The notes: a model not told the origin generated them from the sequence alone. A stretch of DNA of 64,000 nt from Halorubellus litoreus (GCF_037081675.1 NZ_JAZAQL010000001.1:620001-684000), one strand, 5' to 3'. Shown: positions 7,461 through 16,731, numbered from the stretch's first letter. A program made the numbers and translations.

Positions 7461-8891
7461 TCAGGGGTCGGTGAGCGTGACGTCGTCGAACCCAGCGAGG
7501 GTGCCGTCGGCGGCGCGGGAGGCGGCGGCGTCCGCGTCGACGAACCCGGCGCCGGCGTTCGCCGGCGTGTACCCGTCGCTCGCTTCGTACGCGGTCGCTT
7601 CGATCGTGTTCAGGACGTCCATCGGAGCGGGGTCGCCGTGTCCGTTCTGGCGGTAGGCGTCGACGACGAGCGCGGCGATGCCGGCGGTGACGGGACAACT
7701 CATGCTCGTGCCGCTGATCGTCGCGTAGTAGACGGACTGCGAGGACGCGGTCGCCTTGAGCGCGTCGGCGGGCGACATCGTGGAGTTCACCTGGTTCCCG
7801 GGGGCGGCGACGCCGTTCCGGTAGACGCCGACCGAGCCGGTCGCGGTCGAATCGTCCGCGTAGTGCGATTCGAGGTTCGCGAGCGCGGTCTCGCGGTCGT
7901 AGTTCGCGTCGGTCGACGCGGCGCGGCCGCGCGACGAGAAGTCCGTCACGGTCTTCCCGTCGGTGGTCGCGGCGACGGAGAGGACGTGCGGCGCCTTCGC
8001 GTAGTCGTTGAGCGTGTCGGTACTCGGTCCTGAGTTCCCGGCGGAGATGACGGGGAGGAGTCCCGAGTCGAACGCGGTCCACGTCGCGGTCTCGAGCGTC
8101 CCGTCGGGGTTGTAGTCGGCGGCGCTCGCGGACCCGTAGGAGTTCGAGACGACGTCGACGCTCCCGGCGTGGTTCGCGAGGAGGTGGTCGTACGCTGCCG
8201 CGGCCTTCAGGATACTGATGGCCGCACCCGAGGAGTAGACGGTGAGGTCGACGCCGGGCGCCATCCCGGAGTCCTCGCCGTTTGCCGTGCCGTCGCCGGC
8301 GATGGTCCCCGAGCAGTGCGTGCCGTGGCCGACGTCGTCGGAGTCGAGCGGGCCGACGTCAGTCCAGAGCGTCGGCGACCCGAGCGGATTCCCCGCCCAC
8401 TGGTAGTTGTGGACGGCGGCGTCTAGGTCTGGGTGGTCGCCGTCGAGGCCGGAGTCGACGACGGCGACGTGCGCGCTCGACCCGTCGTACCCCAGGTCGC
8501 TGCGGACGACGTCGACGTCGGTGACGTCGCGCGCGTCGGCGTTGTGGTAGTCGAGTTCGCGGTTCGCCTCGACGAACCTGACTGACTCCCAGTCGGCGAC
8601 GGTCGCTATCTGCGAGCCCGTCAGGACGGTGTACGCGACGGGGAGGACGTCGAACGCGAGGTAGCCGTCGGCGAGGGCGAGCGCGTCGAGGTGGTCGATG
8701 GCGCTCGAGTCGTCGAAGACGACGAGCGCCTCCTGGAGCGCGTCGCTGTCGCGGTCGAGCGCGTCGTCGATCGGGCCGCCGTCGGCGGCAGCTGCTGCGC
8801 CGGAGAGGCCGGCGAGCGCGGCGGTGCCGGCGAGGCCGGCGGTCGTCTGGAGTACGGTGCGTCTGTCGAATCGCGCGGTCTCTCGTGTCAT
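7461..8891 (-). CDS. Secreted subtilisin-like serine protease (S8 family, halolysin-type)
   Basis: 476 residues. The N-terminus has a twin-arginine signal (RFDRRTVLQTTAGLAG, ending near residue 36), as in haloarchaeal exoproteases exported folded through Tat. Residues 37-125 look like the inhibitor-type propeptide. The catalytic triad is intact: D146 in VAVVDSGLDGDHPDL, H189 in GHGTHCSGTIAG, S396 in ISGTSMSCPVTAG, with oxyanion N286 in ISAGNSGPS. No long C-terminal extension follows, unlike classic halolysins. Expected to degrade extracellular protein. The next gene upstream is another subtilase in the same direction, separated by a tandem repeat array. Confidence 0.92.
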   Translation of the reverse strand: MTRETARFDRRTVLQTTAGLAGTAALAGLSGAAAAADGGPIDDALDRDSDALQEALVVFDDSSAIDHLDALALADGYLAFDVLPVAYTVLTGSQIATVADWESVRFVEANRELDYHNADARDVTDVDVVRSDLGYDGSSAHVAVVDSGLDGDHPDLDAAVHNYQWAGNPLGSPTLWTDVGPLDSDDVGHGTHCSGTIAGDGTANGEDSGMAPGVDLTVYSSGAAISILKAAAAYDHLLANHAGSVDVVSNSYGSASAADYNPDGTLETATWTAFDSGLLPVISAGNSGPSTDTLNDYAKAPHVLSVAATTDGKTVTDFSSRGRAASTDANYDRETALANLESHYADDSTATGSVGVYRNGVAAPGNQVNSTMSPADALKATASSQSVYYATISGTSMSCPVTAGIAALVVDAYRQNGHGDPAPMDVLNTIEATAYEASDGYTPANAGAGFVDADAAASRAADGTLAGFDDVTLTDP

Positions 8892-8950
8892 CGGAGTTGA
8901 ATCGCGAGTGCTGGGTTCGGTCGCGGTCGAAGGGGTTGGTCAGCGTCGCC

Positions 8951-9043
8951 GCGTCGAGCGGTCGTACGTCGTTACGTGCTCGCGTCGAGCGGTCGTACGT
9001 CGTTACGTGCTCGCGTCGAGCGGTCGTACGTCGTTACGTGCTC
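8951..9043. repeat. Three perfect copies of a 31-bp tandem repeat
   Basis: Copies at 8951-8981, 8982-9012 and 9013-9043, each beginning GCGTCGAGCGGTCGTACGTC. The third copy contains the stop codon (TAA at 9034-9036, minus strand) and last three codons of the large subtilase gene. As at 1958-2100, the end of a gene has been copied tandemly into the downstream spacer. Confidence 0.95.
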
Positions 9044-11859
9044 GCGCCGAGGACGACGTTCGTGTCGCTCGTCCCGGAGACGGCGACCCAGCCGGTCGCG
9101 TCGTCGGGCTTCACCTCGGCCGGGCCGAACGTGTACGCGTTCGAGGTCAGGCCGCCCTCGGGGGCTTCGGCGAAGTACGTCACGGTCGTGTCGCTGTCGG
9201 CGGCCGCGGTCGGCTCGAAGTAGACGTACTGGACGTCGCCGGCGTCCTCGACGTGCGAGACGTCGTCGCTGTACTCGGTGAGGACGTCCCACGCGGCGGG
9301 GACGACGTCGCGGAACTCGCTGTCCGCGCTCGGGTTCACCGAGAGGTCGACCTGGTTCGTCTGCCCGCCCGTGAACGCTGACCCGTCGTCCGTGCGCGTC
9401 CCGGAGACGAAGAACCCGGCCTCGGCGTCGACGGAGAGCGAGCAGTGCGCCTGCACGTCGTAGCCGTTCACCGCGCCGGGGACGTTCACGAGCTTCGCGA
9501 CGACGTAGAGCGTCCGGTCGTCGCTGTCACGCGGGATGGAGACGGTCGTACTCGCCGACCCCTGGAGGCCCTGCGCTCGCGCGAGGACGTTCGGCTCGCC
9601 GTACTCGGCGGGCTCCTCGGCGTCGTACACGAACACGTCGACGTGCGGCGCCTCCTCGGCCATGCCCTTGTTCCCGCCGCTGTAGTAGTCGAACGACAGG
9701 TCGACCGAGACGGTGCCGGGACCGGCCTGGACGTAGCCGGCGACCGCTCGCGAGTCCTCGGGCAGGTTCAGGCCGAGCGTCGCGTCCACGGTCGCGTCCG
9801 CGACGTCGCGCGTCACCGCGTCGACCGCCGCGTCCGGGTTCACGCGCCCGTACCCCTCGTAGGGGTCGCGGCCGCCGAAGTCGTACGTCGGCGCGTGCGC
9901 CCGATGCTTCCCGGCGGCCGTGAACGGCGTCTCGCTCGCGGTCGCCAACAGCACCTGCTTCAGCCGGTAGACGTCCTCGAGGTCGGCGTCGTCGGGATGC
10001 GGGAGCGCGATGCTCGCCGGCGCGTCCTCCTCCATCGCCTGCGAGACGAGGCCGGCGACGCCCGTCGTGAACGGCGTCGCCATCGACGTCCCAGCCTTCC
10101 CCGTGTATCCAGCGATCGGGTCCTGTTCGTCCTCGGGCGTGTCCGGCGCGCCCGTGAGCGCGGCGTCGACGACGTCGTCGAGCTTGCCGCCGGGCGCGGA
10201 GACGTCGGGCTTCATGTACACCGCGTCGTCGTCCTCGTCGAGTGCGCCGATACCGCCGGAGGAGTACGCGGCGAGCCCGTCGAGCGGCCCGGTCGCGCAC
10301 ACCGAGATGCACTCCTCGGCGATGGCCGGCGAGCCGTTCCCGTTCGCGGGCGTCGCCGCGTTCCCCGCCGCCGCGCACGTCAGGACGCCCGCCTGGGCGA
10401 TGTCCTTGATGCCGCCGGGGATGGTGTCGAGGACGCCGCCGACGCTCCCGAGCGGGAGGCCGCCGACGTACCCCCAGGACATGTTCACCGCTCGCACGTT
10501 GAAGAGGTCCGAGAAGGCCTCGGCGTGCTTCGCGAGCTGGCCGGTGGGCCCGGAGAGCCCCTGGAGGCCGACGAGGCTCTGGTCGGGCGCGACGCCCGTG
10601 TGGAGCCCGGTCGGCGTGCCCGTGCGGTCGCCGTTCGTCTCCGCGGGGTCCTCGAACGCGCCGACGCCGACCGCTTCGACCGTCGCGGTGGACGCGAGTT
10701 CGCCCTCGGCGGCGCGGACGATGACGGTGTACGTCCCCGTCTCGGTCACGGGCGTCTCGGCGACCGCGTGGTCGTTGACCGCGGAGTCGCTCGTCGCGCT
10801 CGTCGCGTCGAGTTCGCGGCCGTCGGGCCCCTCGATGAGGACCTCGATGGCGGTCCCGTAGACGGCGCCGAAGACGCCGGTGTCGGCGTCGGCGTCGACC
10901 TCGTACTGGCGGGTGTCGCCGAGCGCGAGCACCTCGCCGGGCTCCTCGTACGTCGCGGTCTCGGGGTCGACGCTGCTCGCGCGACCCGTCCCGGTCATGA
11001 TGGACGCGCAGTGCGTGCCGTGCCCGTTCGGGTCCCGTGGCTGGTTGTAGCTCCCGTACCGCGGGCCGGGGTCGTACCAGCCGACGGTCTTCGGGGCGGC
11101 CGCGCCGGAGCCGGCGTCCTCGAAGACGACGCTCGGGTCGGCAGCCTCGAACGACCCCGACTGCTCGTAGTACGTCGCGGTGATCTCGTACTCGCAGGTG
11201 ACGTTCAGCCACGTCTCGACGACGAACCGGTACTCGCCGCCGCCCTCGACGTAGCGATCTATCTCCTCGGGCTGGCTGCCCTTCGTGGAGGCAGCGACGC
11301 GCTCCCAGTCGCCGTCGACGCGCCGGTCGAGGTAGAGTTCGAGGTCCTCGCCGTTGCCCTGGACGTCCTCGGGCGTCCACGTCATCGTGACGTCGATGCC
11401 CTCGGCCTGGTCGCTGGTCGTGAAGACGTGCTCGTTCGTGCTCGGGTTCGCGAACGTGCCCGGACCCATGGTTCCGGAGAACGCTTCGCCGGCGTCGAGG
11501 TCGGTGCGTTCGCGTTCGCTCGTCGGGATGACGACGTCGCCGTCGCGGACGACGGCGCGGACGCCGTTCCACGGGCCGAGGTCGGGGTGGCGAGCCTCGA
11601 CGCCGGAGTCGGTGAGCGCGACGGTGCGGTCGGGGCGGCCGCGGTACCCGCGGTCCCATACCTTCGCGGCTTCGCGCGTTCGCCAGTTGCTGTACGTCGT
11701 GTCGACGTCGCTCGCCGCGGCGCTGGTCGCAGCATCGGTCGCGGCGCTCGCGGAACCGGACGCGACCGCTGCGGCCGCCAGCGCGGCCGTACTCGTGAGG
11801 AACGTTCGTCGTGTCGTCCCGGAGCTCTCGTCTCCGAGTCCCGTGTCATCGTTGCGCAT
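9034..11859 (-). CDS. Large secreted subtilisin-like protease with two inserted beta domains
   Basis: 941 residues from ATG 11857-11859, chosen because it puts a Tat signal (GTTRRTFLTSTAALAAAA) at the N-terminus; an ATG at 11928 would add 23 residues before it. Triad: D84 in ALTDSGVEARHPDL, H280 in GHGTHCASIMTG, S592 in GTSMATP, oxyanion N500 in AAAGN. The D-to-H distance is about 196 residues instead of 30-50: residues 105-250 hold a beta-rich domain resembling pre-peptidase C-type (ELYLDRRVDGDWE, RFVVETW). A second insert, residues 305-405, follows His. Residues 650-941 are a C-terminal beta-rich region. Function: extracellular proteolysis; the inserts may bind cell surface or substrate. 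Confidence 0.88.
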   Translation of the reverse strand: MRNDDTGLGDESSGTTRRTFLTSTAALAAAAVASGSASAATDAATSAAASDVDTTYSNWRTREAAKVWDRGYRGRPDRTVALTDSGVEARHPDLGPWNGVRAVVRDGDVVIPTSERERTDLDAGEAFSGTMGPGTFANPSTNEHVFTTSDQAEGIDVTMTWTPEDVQGNGEDLELYLDRRVDGDWERVAASTKGSQPEEIDRYVEGGGEYRFVVETWLNVTCEYEITATYYEQSGSFEAADPSVVFEDAGSGAAAPKTVGWYDPGPRYGSYNQPRDPNGHGTHCASIMTGTGRASSVDPETATYEEPGEVLALGDTRQYEVDADADTGVFGAVYGTAIEVLIEGPDGRELDATSATSDSAVNDHAVAETPVTETGTYTVIVRAAEGELASTATVEAVGVGAFEDPAETNGDRTGTPTGLHTGVAPDQSLVGLQGLSGPTGQLAKHAEAFSDLFNVRAVNMSWGYVGGLPLGSVGGVLDTIPGGIKDIAQAGVLTCAAAGNAATPANGNGSPAIAEECISVCATGPLDGLAAYSSGGIGALDEDDDAVYMKPDVSAPGGKLDDVVDAALTGAPDTPEDEQDPIAGYTGKAGTSMATPFTTGVAGLVSQAMEEDAPASIALPHPDDADLEDVYRLKQVLLATASETPFTAAGKHRAHAPTYDFGGRDPYEGYGRVNPDAAVDAVTRDVADATVDATLGLNLPEDSRAVAGYVQAGPGTVSVDLSFDYYSGGNKGMAEEAPHVDVFVYDAEEPAEYGEPNVLARAQGLQGSASTTVSIPRDSDDRTLYVVAKLVNVPGAVNGYDVQAHCSLSVDAEAGFFVSGTRTDDGSAFTGGQTNQVDLSVNPSADSEFRDVVPAAWDVLTEYSDDVSHVEDAGDVQYVYFEPTAAADSDTTVTYFAEAPEGGLTSNAYTFGPAEVKPDDATGWVAVSGTSDTNVVLGAST

Positions 11860-12015
11860 GACGTACCCTGGAGACTCGACGGGATGGAAAAGGAGATTCA
11901 CACAAACCCGTCCAAATATGAGAGACACTCACTAGCACGAACCGATGGCGGCCACCATCGCGAACGGTAATAATTGCAAACTTACTTGGCCAGCGGCGGC
12001 TAGCCATGCGTCAAC

Positions 12016-13974
12016 GTGACATCGGTCGCTCGCACCAGAGACGCCGCAACGACGGCGCTCGCGCTCCTCGCCGTCGCACTCGTCCTCCTTGCGCCTCCCG
12101 TAGCGACCGCCACCGACGCCACCACCGTTCCCGACAACACCACCGACGACGGCCTCACCGGCAACACCACCGACACCGTCGACAATACGACCGATACCGT
12201 CGACAATACGACCGATACCGTCGACAATACGACCGATACCGTCGACAACACCACCGACGGCACCATCGACAACACCACCGACGACACTGTCGACAACACC
12301 ACAGACAGCACCACCAACCCCGACAATACGACCGATACCGTCGACGACACCACCGACACCGTCGACAACACCACCGACGCCATCGACAATACGACTGACG
12401 GCACCGTCGACAACACCACCGACACCATCGACAATACGACTGACGGCACCGTCGACAACACCACCGACACCATCGACAATACGACCGACGGGACGCTCAA
12501 CGACACCACCGGGAACGCGACGAGTGACGACCTCGCCGGCAACACCACCGTCGGCAACGCCACCGGCGACGGCTTGACGAACGAGACCACCGCCACGGTA
12601 GGGGACGCGTCCGACTCGGTCGCGAACAGCACGACGGGCGCCACCGGGAACGCGACGGACGCGAACGCGAACACCACCAGCAGCATCACGGACACGACCG
12701 AGAGCGTCACGGACACGACCGGGAGCGTCGCGAACACCAGTAGTTCCCTCGCGAACGAGACGATAGCAGGCGTGACCGCGACCGTGGAGACAGCAGGGAT
12801 GCGGTCGCTTGCCGGGACGGTCACGGACCTGTCGACCGCGACGGTCGAGGGCGTCCTCGAGGTCTCGACGATGTCGAGCACCGGCCTGCTGTCGGGCGTC
12901 GTCGCCGGAACGACGACGAGTACGACCGGACTCCTCGACGGCGCCCTGGAGGCGACCGACGGGGCGACCGACGCGCTCGACGGAAGCGACGGCGGTGCCG
13001 GCGCCGGCGGCGCTGGTGGCAGTGACGGCGGCAGCGGCGCCGGTGACGGCGACGCCGCGAGGTCCGAGACGGCAGGCGGCGGCGAGCAGGCCGCGCTCGC
13101 GGACACCAACGACCGCGGTGCGCTCGGCGACACCAGCGGTGACGGCGCCGACGACGGCCCCGGCGCAGGCGTCGGCGGTGGCACGGGCGCGACCGACGAG
13201 ACCGACCCGGGACTCGTGGGCATCGACGGCCCAGCCGCGACCGCGTGGTACGGCGCGCTCCCCGGCGGCACCGCGACCGCGTTCGCGCTCGCGACCCTCC
13301 TCGCGACCGCCGGCATCGGGACCGCGACGACCGCCAGCGCCAGCGCGCTCGGCGCGACCTCGCCCACGCCACTCCGGGCGCTCGCGAGCACCGCGCGCCG
13401 CGAACTCGAGGACCGACTACACCGCATCCCCGGCGTTCCCGTCTACAAGTACAGCCGGTACGACGACAGCGACCCGCTCGAGCACGACGTCCGCGACAAC
13501 GCATACGAGATCATCGACGACGACCCCGGCATTCATCTGTCCGCTGTCGCCGACGCGACCGACGCGTCGCTGTCCACCGTCCGCCACCACCTCCGCGTCC
13601 TCGAGGACGAACGACTCGTGCACAGTCGGAAGGTCGACGGCCACCGCCGGTACTATCCAGTCGGGAGCGAGCACGAACCGCTCCGGGACGCACTGAAGGA
13701 CCCGACGCGCGCCGCGCTCGTCCGCGCCCTCCACGACGACGGCCCCGCCCCCAACGGCGACCTGGCGGACGCACTCGACCGGGACCCCAGCACCGTCACG
13801 CACCACCTCCAGAAGCTCGCGGACGCCGGCGTCGTCGAGCGGACGCGCGACGGCCGCCGCGTCGTGAACGCGCTCACCGCCGACGCCGCCACCGCCCTTC
13901 CACCGCGTCAAGGCGACGACGACAGCGAACCCGCGACCCGCGACGTCGACGCACCGACACCCGCGGACGACTGA
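12016..13974 (+). CDS. Membrane-tethered winged-helix regulator with Asn-Thr-Thr repeat ectodomain
   Basis: 652 residues from a GTG at 12016-12018; an in-frame TAG at 12001 excludes an earlier start. Residues about 10-33 are a signal peptide. Residues 35-170 are a low-complexity region built on the heptad DTVDNTT and relatives, giving dozens of N-x-T sequons, so probably a heavily N-glycosylated extracellular stalk. A Gly/Ala/Asp-rich stretch follows (about 310-400), then a transmembrane helix near 420-450. The cytoplasmic part has two winged-helix domains, residues about 493-548 (ASLSTVRHHLRVLEDERLV) and 560-620 (RDPSTVTHHLQKLADAGVV). It looks like a one-component surface-to-DNA signalling protein. 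Target genes are unknown. Confidence 0.75.
   Translation: MTSVARTRDAATTALALLAVALVLLAPPVATATDATTVPDNTTDDGLTGNTTDTVDNTTDTVDNTTDTVDNTTDTVDNTTDGTIDNTTDDTVDNTTDSTTNPDNTTDTVDDTTDTVDNTTDAIDNTTDGTVDNTTDTIDNTTDGTVDNTTDTIDNTTDGTLNDTTGNATSDDLAGNTTVGNATGDGLTNETTATVGDASDSVANSTTGATGNATDANANTTSSITDTTESVTDTTGSVANTSSSLANETIAGVTATVETAGMRSLAGTVTDLSTATVEGVLEVSTMSSTGLLSGVVAGTTTSTTGLLDGALEATDGATDALDGSDGGAGAGGAGGSDGGSGAGDGDAARSETAGGGEQAALADTNDRGALGDTSGDGADDGPGAGVGGGTGATDETDPGLVGIDGPAATAWYGALPGGTATAFALATLLATAGIGTATTASASALGATSPTPLRALASTARRELEDRLHRIPGVPVYKYSRYDDSDPLEHDVRDNAYEIIDDDPGIHLSAVADATDASLSTVRHHLRVLEDERLVHSRKVDGHRRYYPVGSEHEPLRDALKDPTRAALVRALHDDGPAPNGDLADALDRDPSTVTHHLQKLADAGVVERTRDGRRVVNALTADAATALPPRQGDDDSEPATRDVDAPTPADD
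12177..12500 (+). repeat. Coding repeat, 21-bp units encoding DTVDNTT-type heptads
   Basis: Within the preceding gene. Four near-identical copies of GTCGACAATACGACCGATACC-type units between about 12177 and 12260 are followed by diverged units ending near 12500. Alternate codon choices between copies (AACACC versus AATACG) show both recent duplication and older drift. Confidence 0.85.
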
Positions 13975-14021
13975 CGGGGACGTCGAGGCGCGCAACGCCG
14001 CACGAAGAGAGCAGCCTCGAG

Positions 14022-14450
14022 CTACACGTCGAAGTAGCGGTCGGCGTGCGCCCCGCACCCGGGGTTGAACGCGTGCCCGCACGCCGGGCACTCGTGCCCG
14101 CAGTCCAAGTACGTCGCTATCGAGAGGACGGTTTCGCACGCGCCACAGAGGACCGCTGGCGCGTCGAAGCGCTCGCGCGGCCAGCGGGTCGCGTCGTGGT
14201 CCGCGACCGCGTCGTGGCACGCGTGACACGGATAGAACTGCTCGCAGCACGCGAACCGTATCGCGACGACGTCACGGTCCGTGTCGTAGTGCGCGCACCG
14301 CGTCGCCTCGTCTACGGCGACACCGAACACCGCGACGCCGCCGACGACGCAGCGTCCGTCGGCGACGCAGCCGCCATCGCCGTCGCTGTCGCCGCCCGCG
14401 CGGTCAGTGGTCACGGCGTCCGTCGACGGGACGCCAGCGTCCTCGGTCAT
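14022..14450 (-). CDS. CHY-type zinc finger protein
   Basis: 142 residues. After a Gly/Asp-rich lead (residues 1-40) comes the CHY zinc-finger pattern: CAHYDTDRDVVAIRFACC, then FYPCHACHDA, and further Cys pairs LCGACETVL and CGHECPACGHAFNPGC. The Cys/His set is complete for three bound zinc ions. In eukaryotes the CHY finger occurs in RCHY1-type E3 ligases; the stand-alone archaeal and bacterial versions have no proven role. A protein-protein or redox-sensing role is possible. It ends 28 bases past the start of nothing obvious and lies downstream of, and in the same direction as, no clear operon partner except the HTH_10 gene 27 bases upstream. Confidence 0.8.
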   Translation of the reverse strand: MTEDAGVPSTDAVTTDRAGGDSDGDGGCVADGRCVVGGVAVFGVAVDEATRCAHYDTDRDVVAIRFACCEQFYPCHACHDAVADHDATRWPRERFDAPAVLCGACETVLSIATYLDCGHECPACGHAFNPGCGAHADRYFDV

Positions 14451-14476
14451 GACTCTCGACTCCGAGCGCCGTCAGC

Positions 14477-15148
14477 CTACGTGTTGCTGTTCTCCTCCTC
14501 GGCGAGCGTCTCCTCCGTCACCGTCTCGCGGATGAGCGTCTCCATCCCGCGGCGCAGGCGCTCGGACGCCGCCTGCCCGGAGATGTTCATCTGCTGGCCG
14601 AGCTCCTGGAGGGTCGTCTCCCGCGGGATGTCGAAGTAACCGACCTGGACGGCGCGCGTCAACAGGTCTCGCTGCGGGTCCGTGAGCGCGATCTCGTCCC
14701 CGGACCCGGAGAACGGCTTGCTGTATATCGAGTCGACGTCCACCGTCAGGTCGACTGCGGCGCACGCCTCCCGGAACTCGTTGAACGCGTCCCGGGTCGG
14801 GAACAGCATCTTCACCGTCCAGCCGTCGCCGTCCGTCTCCCCCTTCAGGAAGACGCCGTCGGAGTCGATCGCCGCCTCGTAGATGTCGACGTCCGGCTGG
14901 TCGAGGTCGTAGTGCACGCGGTAGAGGCGTTCGTCGCCGTTCTCCGCGATCAACCGCGAGTCGGTGATCGTCTCGTCGACGCCGAGTCCCGTTTCGAACG
15001 ACTCGAAGTCGCCTTCCGACGCCCAGAAGACACTCCGGAGCGGTATCGAGGATGAGGAGTCCACGTGCTGGACCGCCACCTGCATCCCCGGCGCGTGCTC
15101 GAGTGCTGTCGACAGGACCTGGGAGTCGAGATGGAACTGTACGAACAT
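14477..15148 (-). CDS. HTH_10 (bacterio-opsin activator type) transcriptional regulator
   Basis: 223 residues from ATG 15146-15148 (MFVQFHLDS); an ATG at 15199 would add 17 basic residues and overlap the TATA region at about 15181-15189. The N-terminal 150 residues resemble the Bat-type sensor module found before HTH_10 domains in haloarchaea. The C-terminal HTH_10 domain covers about residues 160-215: LTDPQRDLLTRAVQVGYFDIPR then TLQELGQQMNISGQAASERLRRG. Such proteins are one-component regulators, often responding to metabolic or light/oxygen cues. The target is unknown; the downstream CHY zinc-finger gene is a possible operon partner. Confidence 0.85.
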   Translation of the reverse strand: MFVQFHLDSQVLSTALEHAPGMQVAVQHVDSSSSIPLRSVFWASEGDFESFETGLGVDETITDSRLIAENGDERLYRVHYDLDQPDVDIYEAAIDSDGVFLKGETDGDGWTVKMLFPTRDAFNEFREACAAVDLTVDVDSIYSKPFSGSGDEIALTDPQRDLLTRAVQVGYFDIPRETTLQELGQQMNISGQAASERLRRGMETLIRETVTEETLAEEENSNT

Positions 15149-15595
15149 CCTATGCTTGGGCAGGTGTCGAGATGTACATCGTATATTCCCCCGTATCAAT
15201 CAAGGTCTTCAAATCCATTCACGTTTCTAATCCAGCACTTTATATCGGTACTGCCTGCATATGCAGGTTCGAGCGGGTTTCTCGGCCGTCGGTGGTGAAT
15301 GCAAGTGCTGCCGGAACCTGACGGTCTCGTTCGGCCCCTCGACGGGGCGAATCGCCAGACTCCGGTTCGAGGCTTCGAGACTGCGTCTCGCGGCCACTCC
15401 GGTACTTTCCATCAGCCCTCGATGCAGACCATCTCCATCCACTTTCTAGACAGGTTTCTCTGTAGAGGGGTCTCGGTCGAGTGCGCGCGAGCACCGTCGT
15501 TCCCCACGGGGGTTTCGACGGGGTTCACCGGGCGAGCGGCCGGCATTCGGACGACGTTCCCTCCGCGGCGAGCACCCGGTCGTCGCGACCAGGGG
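15149..15595. other. 447-bp intergenic region with a promoter-like element and 14-bp palindrome
   Basis: Holds the TATA-like GAATATACG (15181-15189) suited to the HTH_10 gene on the minus strand. On the plus strand, TTTATATCG at about 15238-15246 is followed at 15254-15267 by the perfect palindrome CCTGCATATGCAGG. A short plus-strand frame (15261-15449, 62 codons, containing CKCC) begins inside the palindrome, but spacing to the TATA element and codon use do not support it as a gene. A small RNA or an operator is possible; nothing else is seen. Confidence 0.3.
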
Positions 15596-16624
15596 TCATT
15601 CGAGGACGGCGTCGAACGACTCGACGCGCCGCTCGCCGTCGCGATACCGCTCCAGATAGTACCGGACGCCGGGCTGATGGGCTGCGCCGACCACGAGGTG
15701 GACGTCGCCGAACTCCCGGCACTGCGCCGACGCGTCGTCGTCCGCAGCACCCGGATCGCCCGGCTGCATCCCCTCGGCGTCACCCGTCTCCCCGGTCGTC
15801 GTTCCGTCGGCGTGGGCGACCGCGTAGTCGGCCATCCGCGCGTTCCGGGCGTGCGTGACGAGTTCGAGCTCGGGGTCGTGGCGCCGCAGCCACTCGCGTT
15901 CGAGCGGTTGCGGGAGGAACGCGCACTCGTAGTACCGCTGGAGGCGCCAGAGCGCGCTGGGGTCCTCGGCGGCGCGTTCGCGCAGTCGGAACGACGCGAA
16001 GTCCGAGCCGGTCGCGTGGTCGGCGTGACTCCGGAAGAACTCGCTGGCGACGCTCCCGACCGCGCGCTCGAACCGCCGCCCGAACCGGTCGCCGCTCGCG
16101 TCCACGAGCGAGAACGCCGCCTCCCGGAACTCCGAGGCGAGGTCCCCGACGTCTTCGGCGAGCGAATCGAACGGGTCGCCGTCGACGTGCGATTCGATGC
16201 CGCGCCGCTGGCACTCGCGGAGCGCCCACCGATAGTCGTCCATCCCACACACGCCCGGGACGTCCCGGAAGTACATCCCGCGGATGCCCTGCTCGCAGTA
16301 CACGGTCGCGCCGGCGTCGAGGAACCCCCGGACGTGCTCGCGGAGGAACTCGCGCTCCGCGTCCGTGTCCGCGTGCGTGATACCGTGGACGTGCACGGAC
16401 CGCTCGCCGACGCGAACCGTCGCGCCCGGCACCCGAGCACCGGCCTCGACGACCTCGTCGACGCCGTCGAGCTCCCGGCCGCGGAGCCGGCGCCACGCGT
16501 CCTTCGCCGCGAAGTACGCCTCGTGCTCGGCCGCGGCGTCCACCACGTCGGCGAGCGCGGAGAGCGACCCCGCCGCCCGGATGGCGGCGAGTCGCTCCCG
16601 ACCCGCTCGCGACAGCTCGGTCAT
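15596..16624 (-). CDS. Uncharacterised protein with TraB/TIKI-like GxxH motifs
   Basis: 342 residues, soluble, no signal peptide. Near residues 78-84 is VHVHGITHAD, near 105-118 ATVYCEQGIRGMYF, and near 312-322 HLVVGAAHQPGVRYYL. Two GxxH motifs with an E-x-x-x-R segment between them are the skeleton of the TraB/PrgY/TIKI superfamily, whose members are membrane-associated metalloproteases or pheromone regulators. The match is by motif spacing only and overall similarity is weak, so this is tentative. The middle (residues 130-270) is helical and charged. It is transcribed alone, divergent from the EamA transporter gene. If not TraB-like, it is a haloarchaeal orphan. Confidence 0.6.
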   Translation of the reverse strand: MTELSRAGRERLAAIRAAGSLSALADVVDAAAEHEAYFAAKDAWRRLRGRELDGVDEVVEAGARVPGATVRVGERSVHVHGITHADTDAEREFLREHVRGFLDAGATVYCEQGIRGMYFRDVPGVCGMDDYRWALRECQRRGIESHVDGDPFDSLAEDVGDLASEFREAAFSLVDASGDRFGRRFERAVGSVASEFFRSHADHATGSDFASFRLRERAAEDPSALWRLQRYYECAFLPQPLEREWLRRHDPELELVTHARNARMADYAVAHADGTTTGETGDAEGMQPGDPGAADDDASAQCREFGDVHLVVGAAHQPGVRYYLERYRDGERRVESFDAVLE

Positions 16625-16731
16625 GCAGTCGTGCTAGTACGTGGCACCCCGATAAGTGGCTAGCGGCCGCGCGTCCCCCGCGTCCAGCCGACGCCATCGC
16701 ACGTGCCACGTTCCCCGCTTCCCCGCCGGTT

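Noticed and set aside
6592..8082. Minus-strand 496-codon frame joining the lipoprotein and part of the subtilase region
   Set aside because: Its first 230 residues are Arg-rich shadow of the subtilase gene. The real start is the ATG at 7371, which gives the lipoprotein signal peptide.
12006..12398. Plus-strand frame from ATG 12006 (His/Arg-rich repeats)
   Set aside because: It is the alternate frame of the repeat region of the winged-helix protein and ends at the repeat.
15261..15449. 62-codon frame with CKCC in the 15.2-15.4 kb spacer
   Set aside because: The TATA-like element is too close for a leaderless start and the rest of the product has no halophile composition; kept only as a note in the spacer entry.
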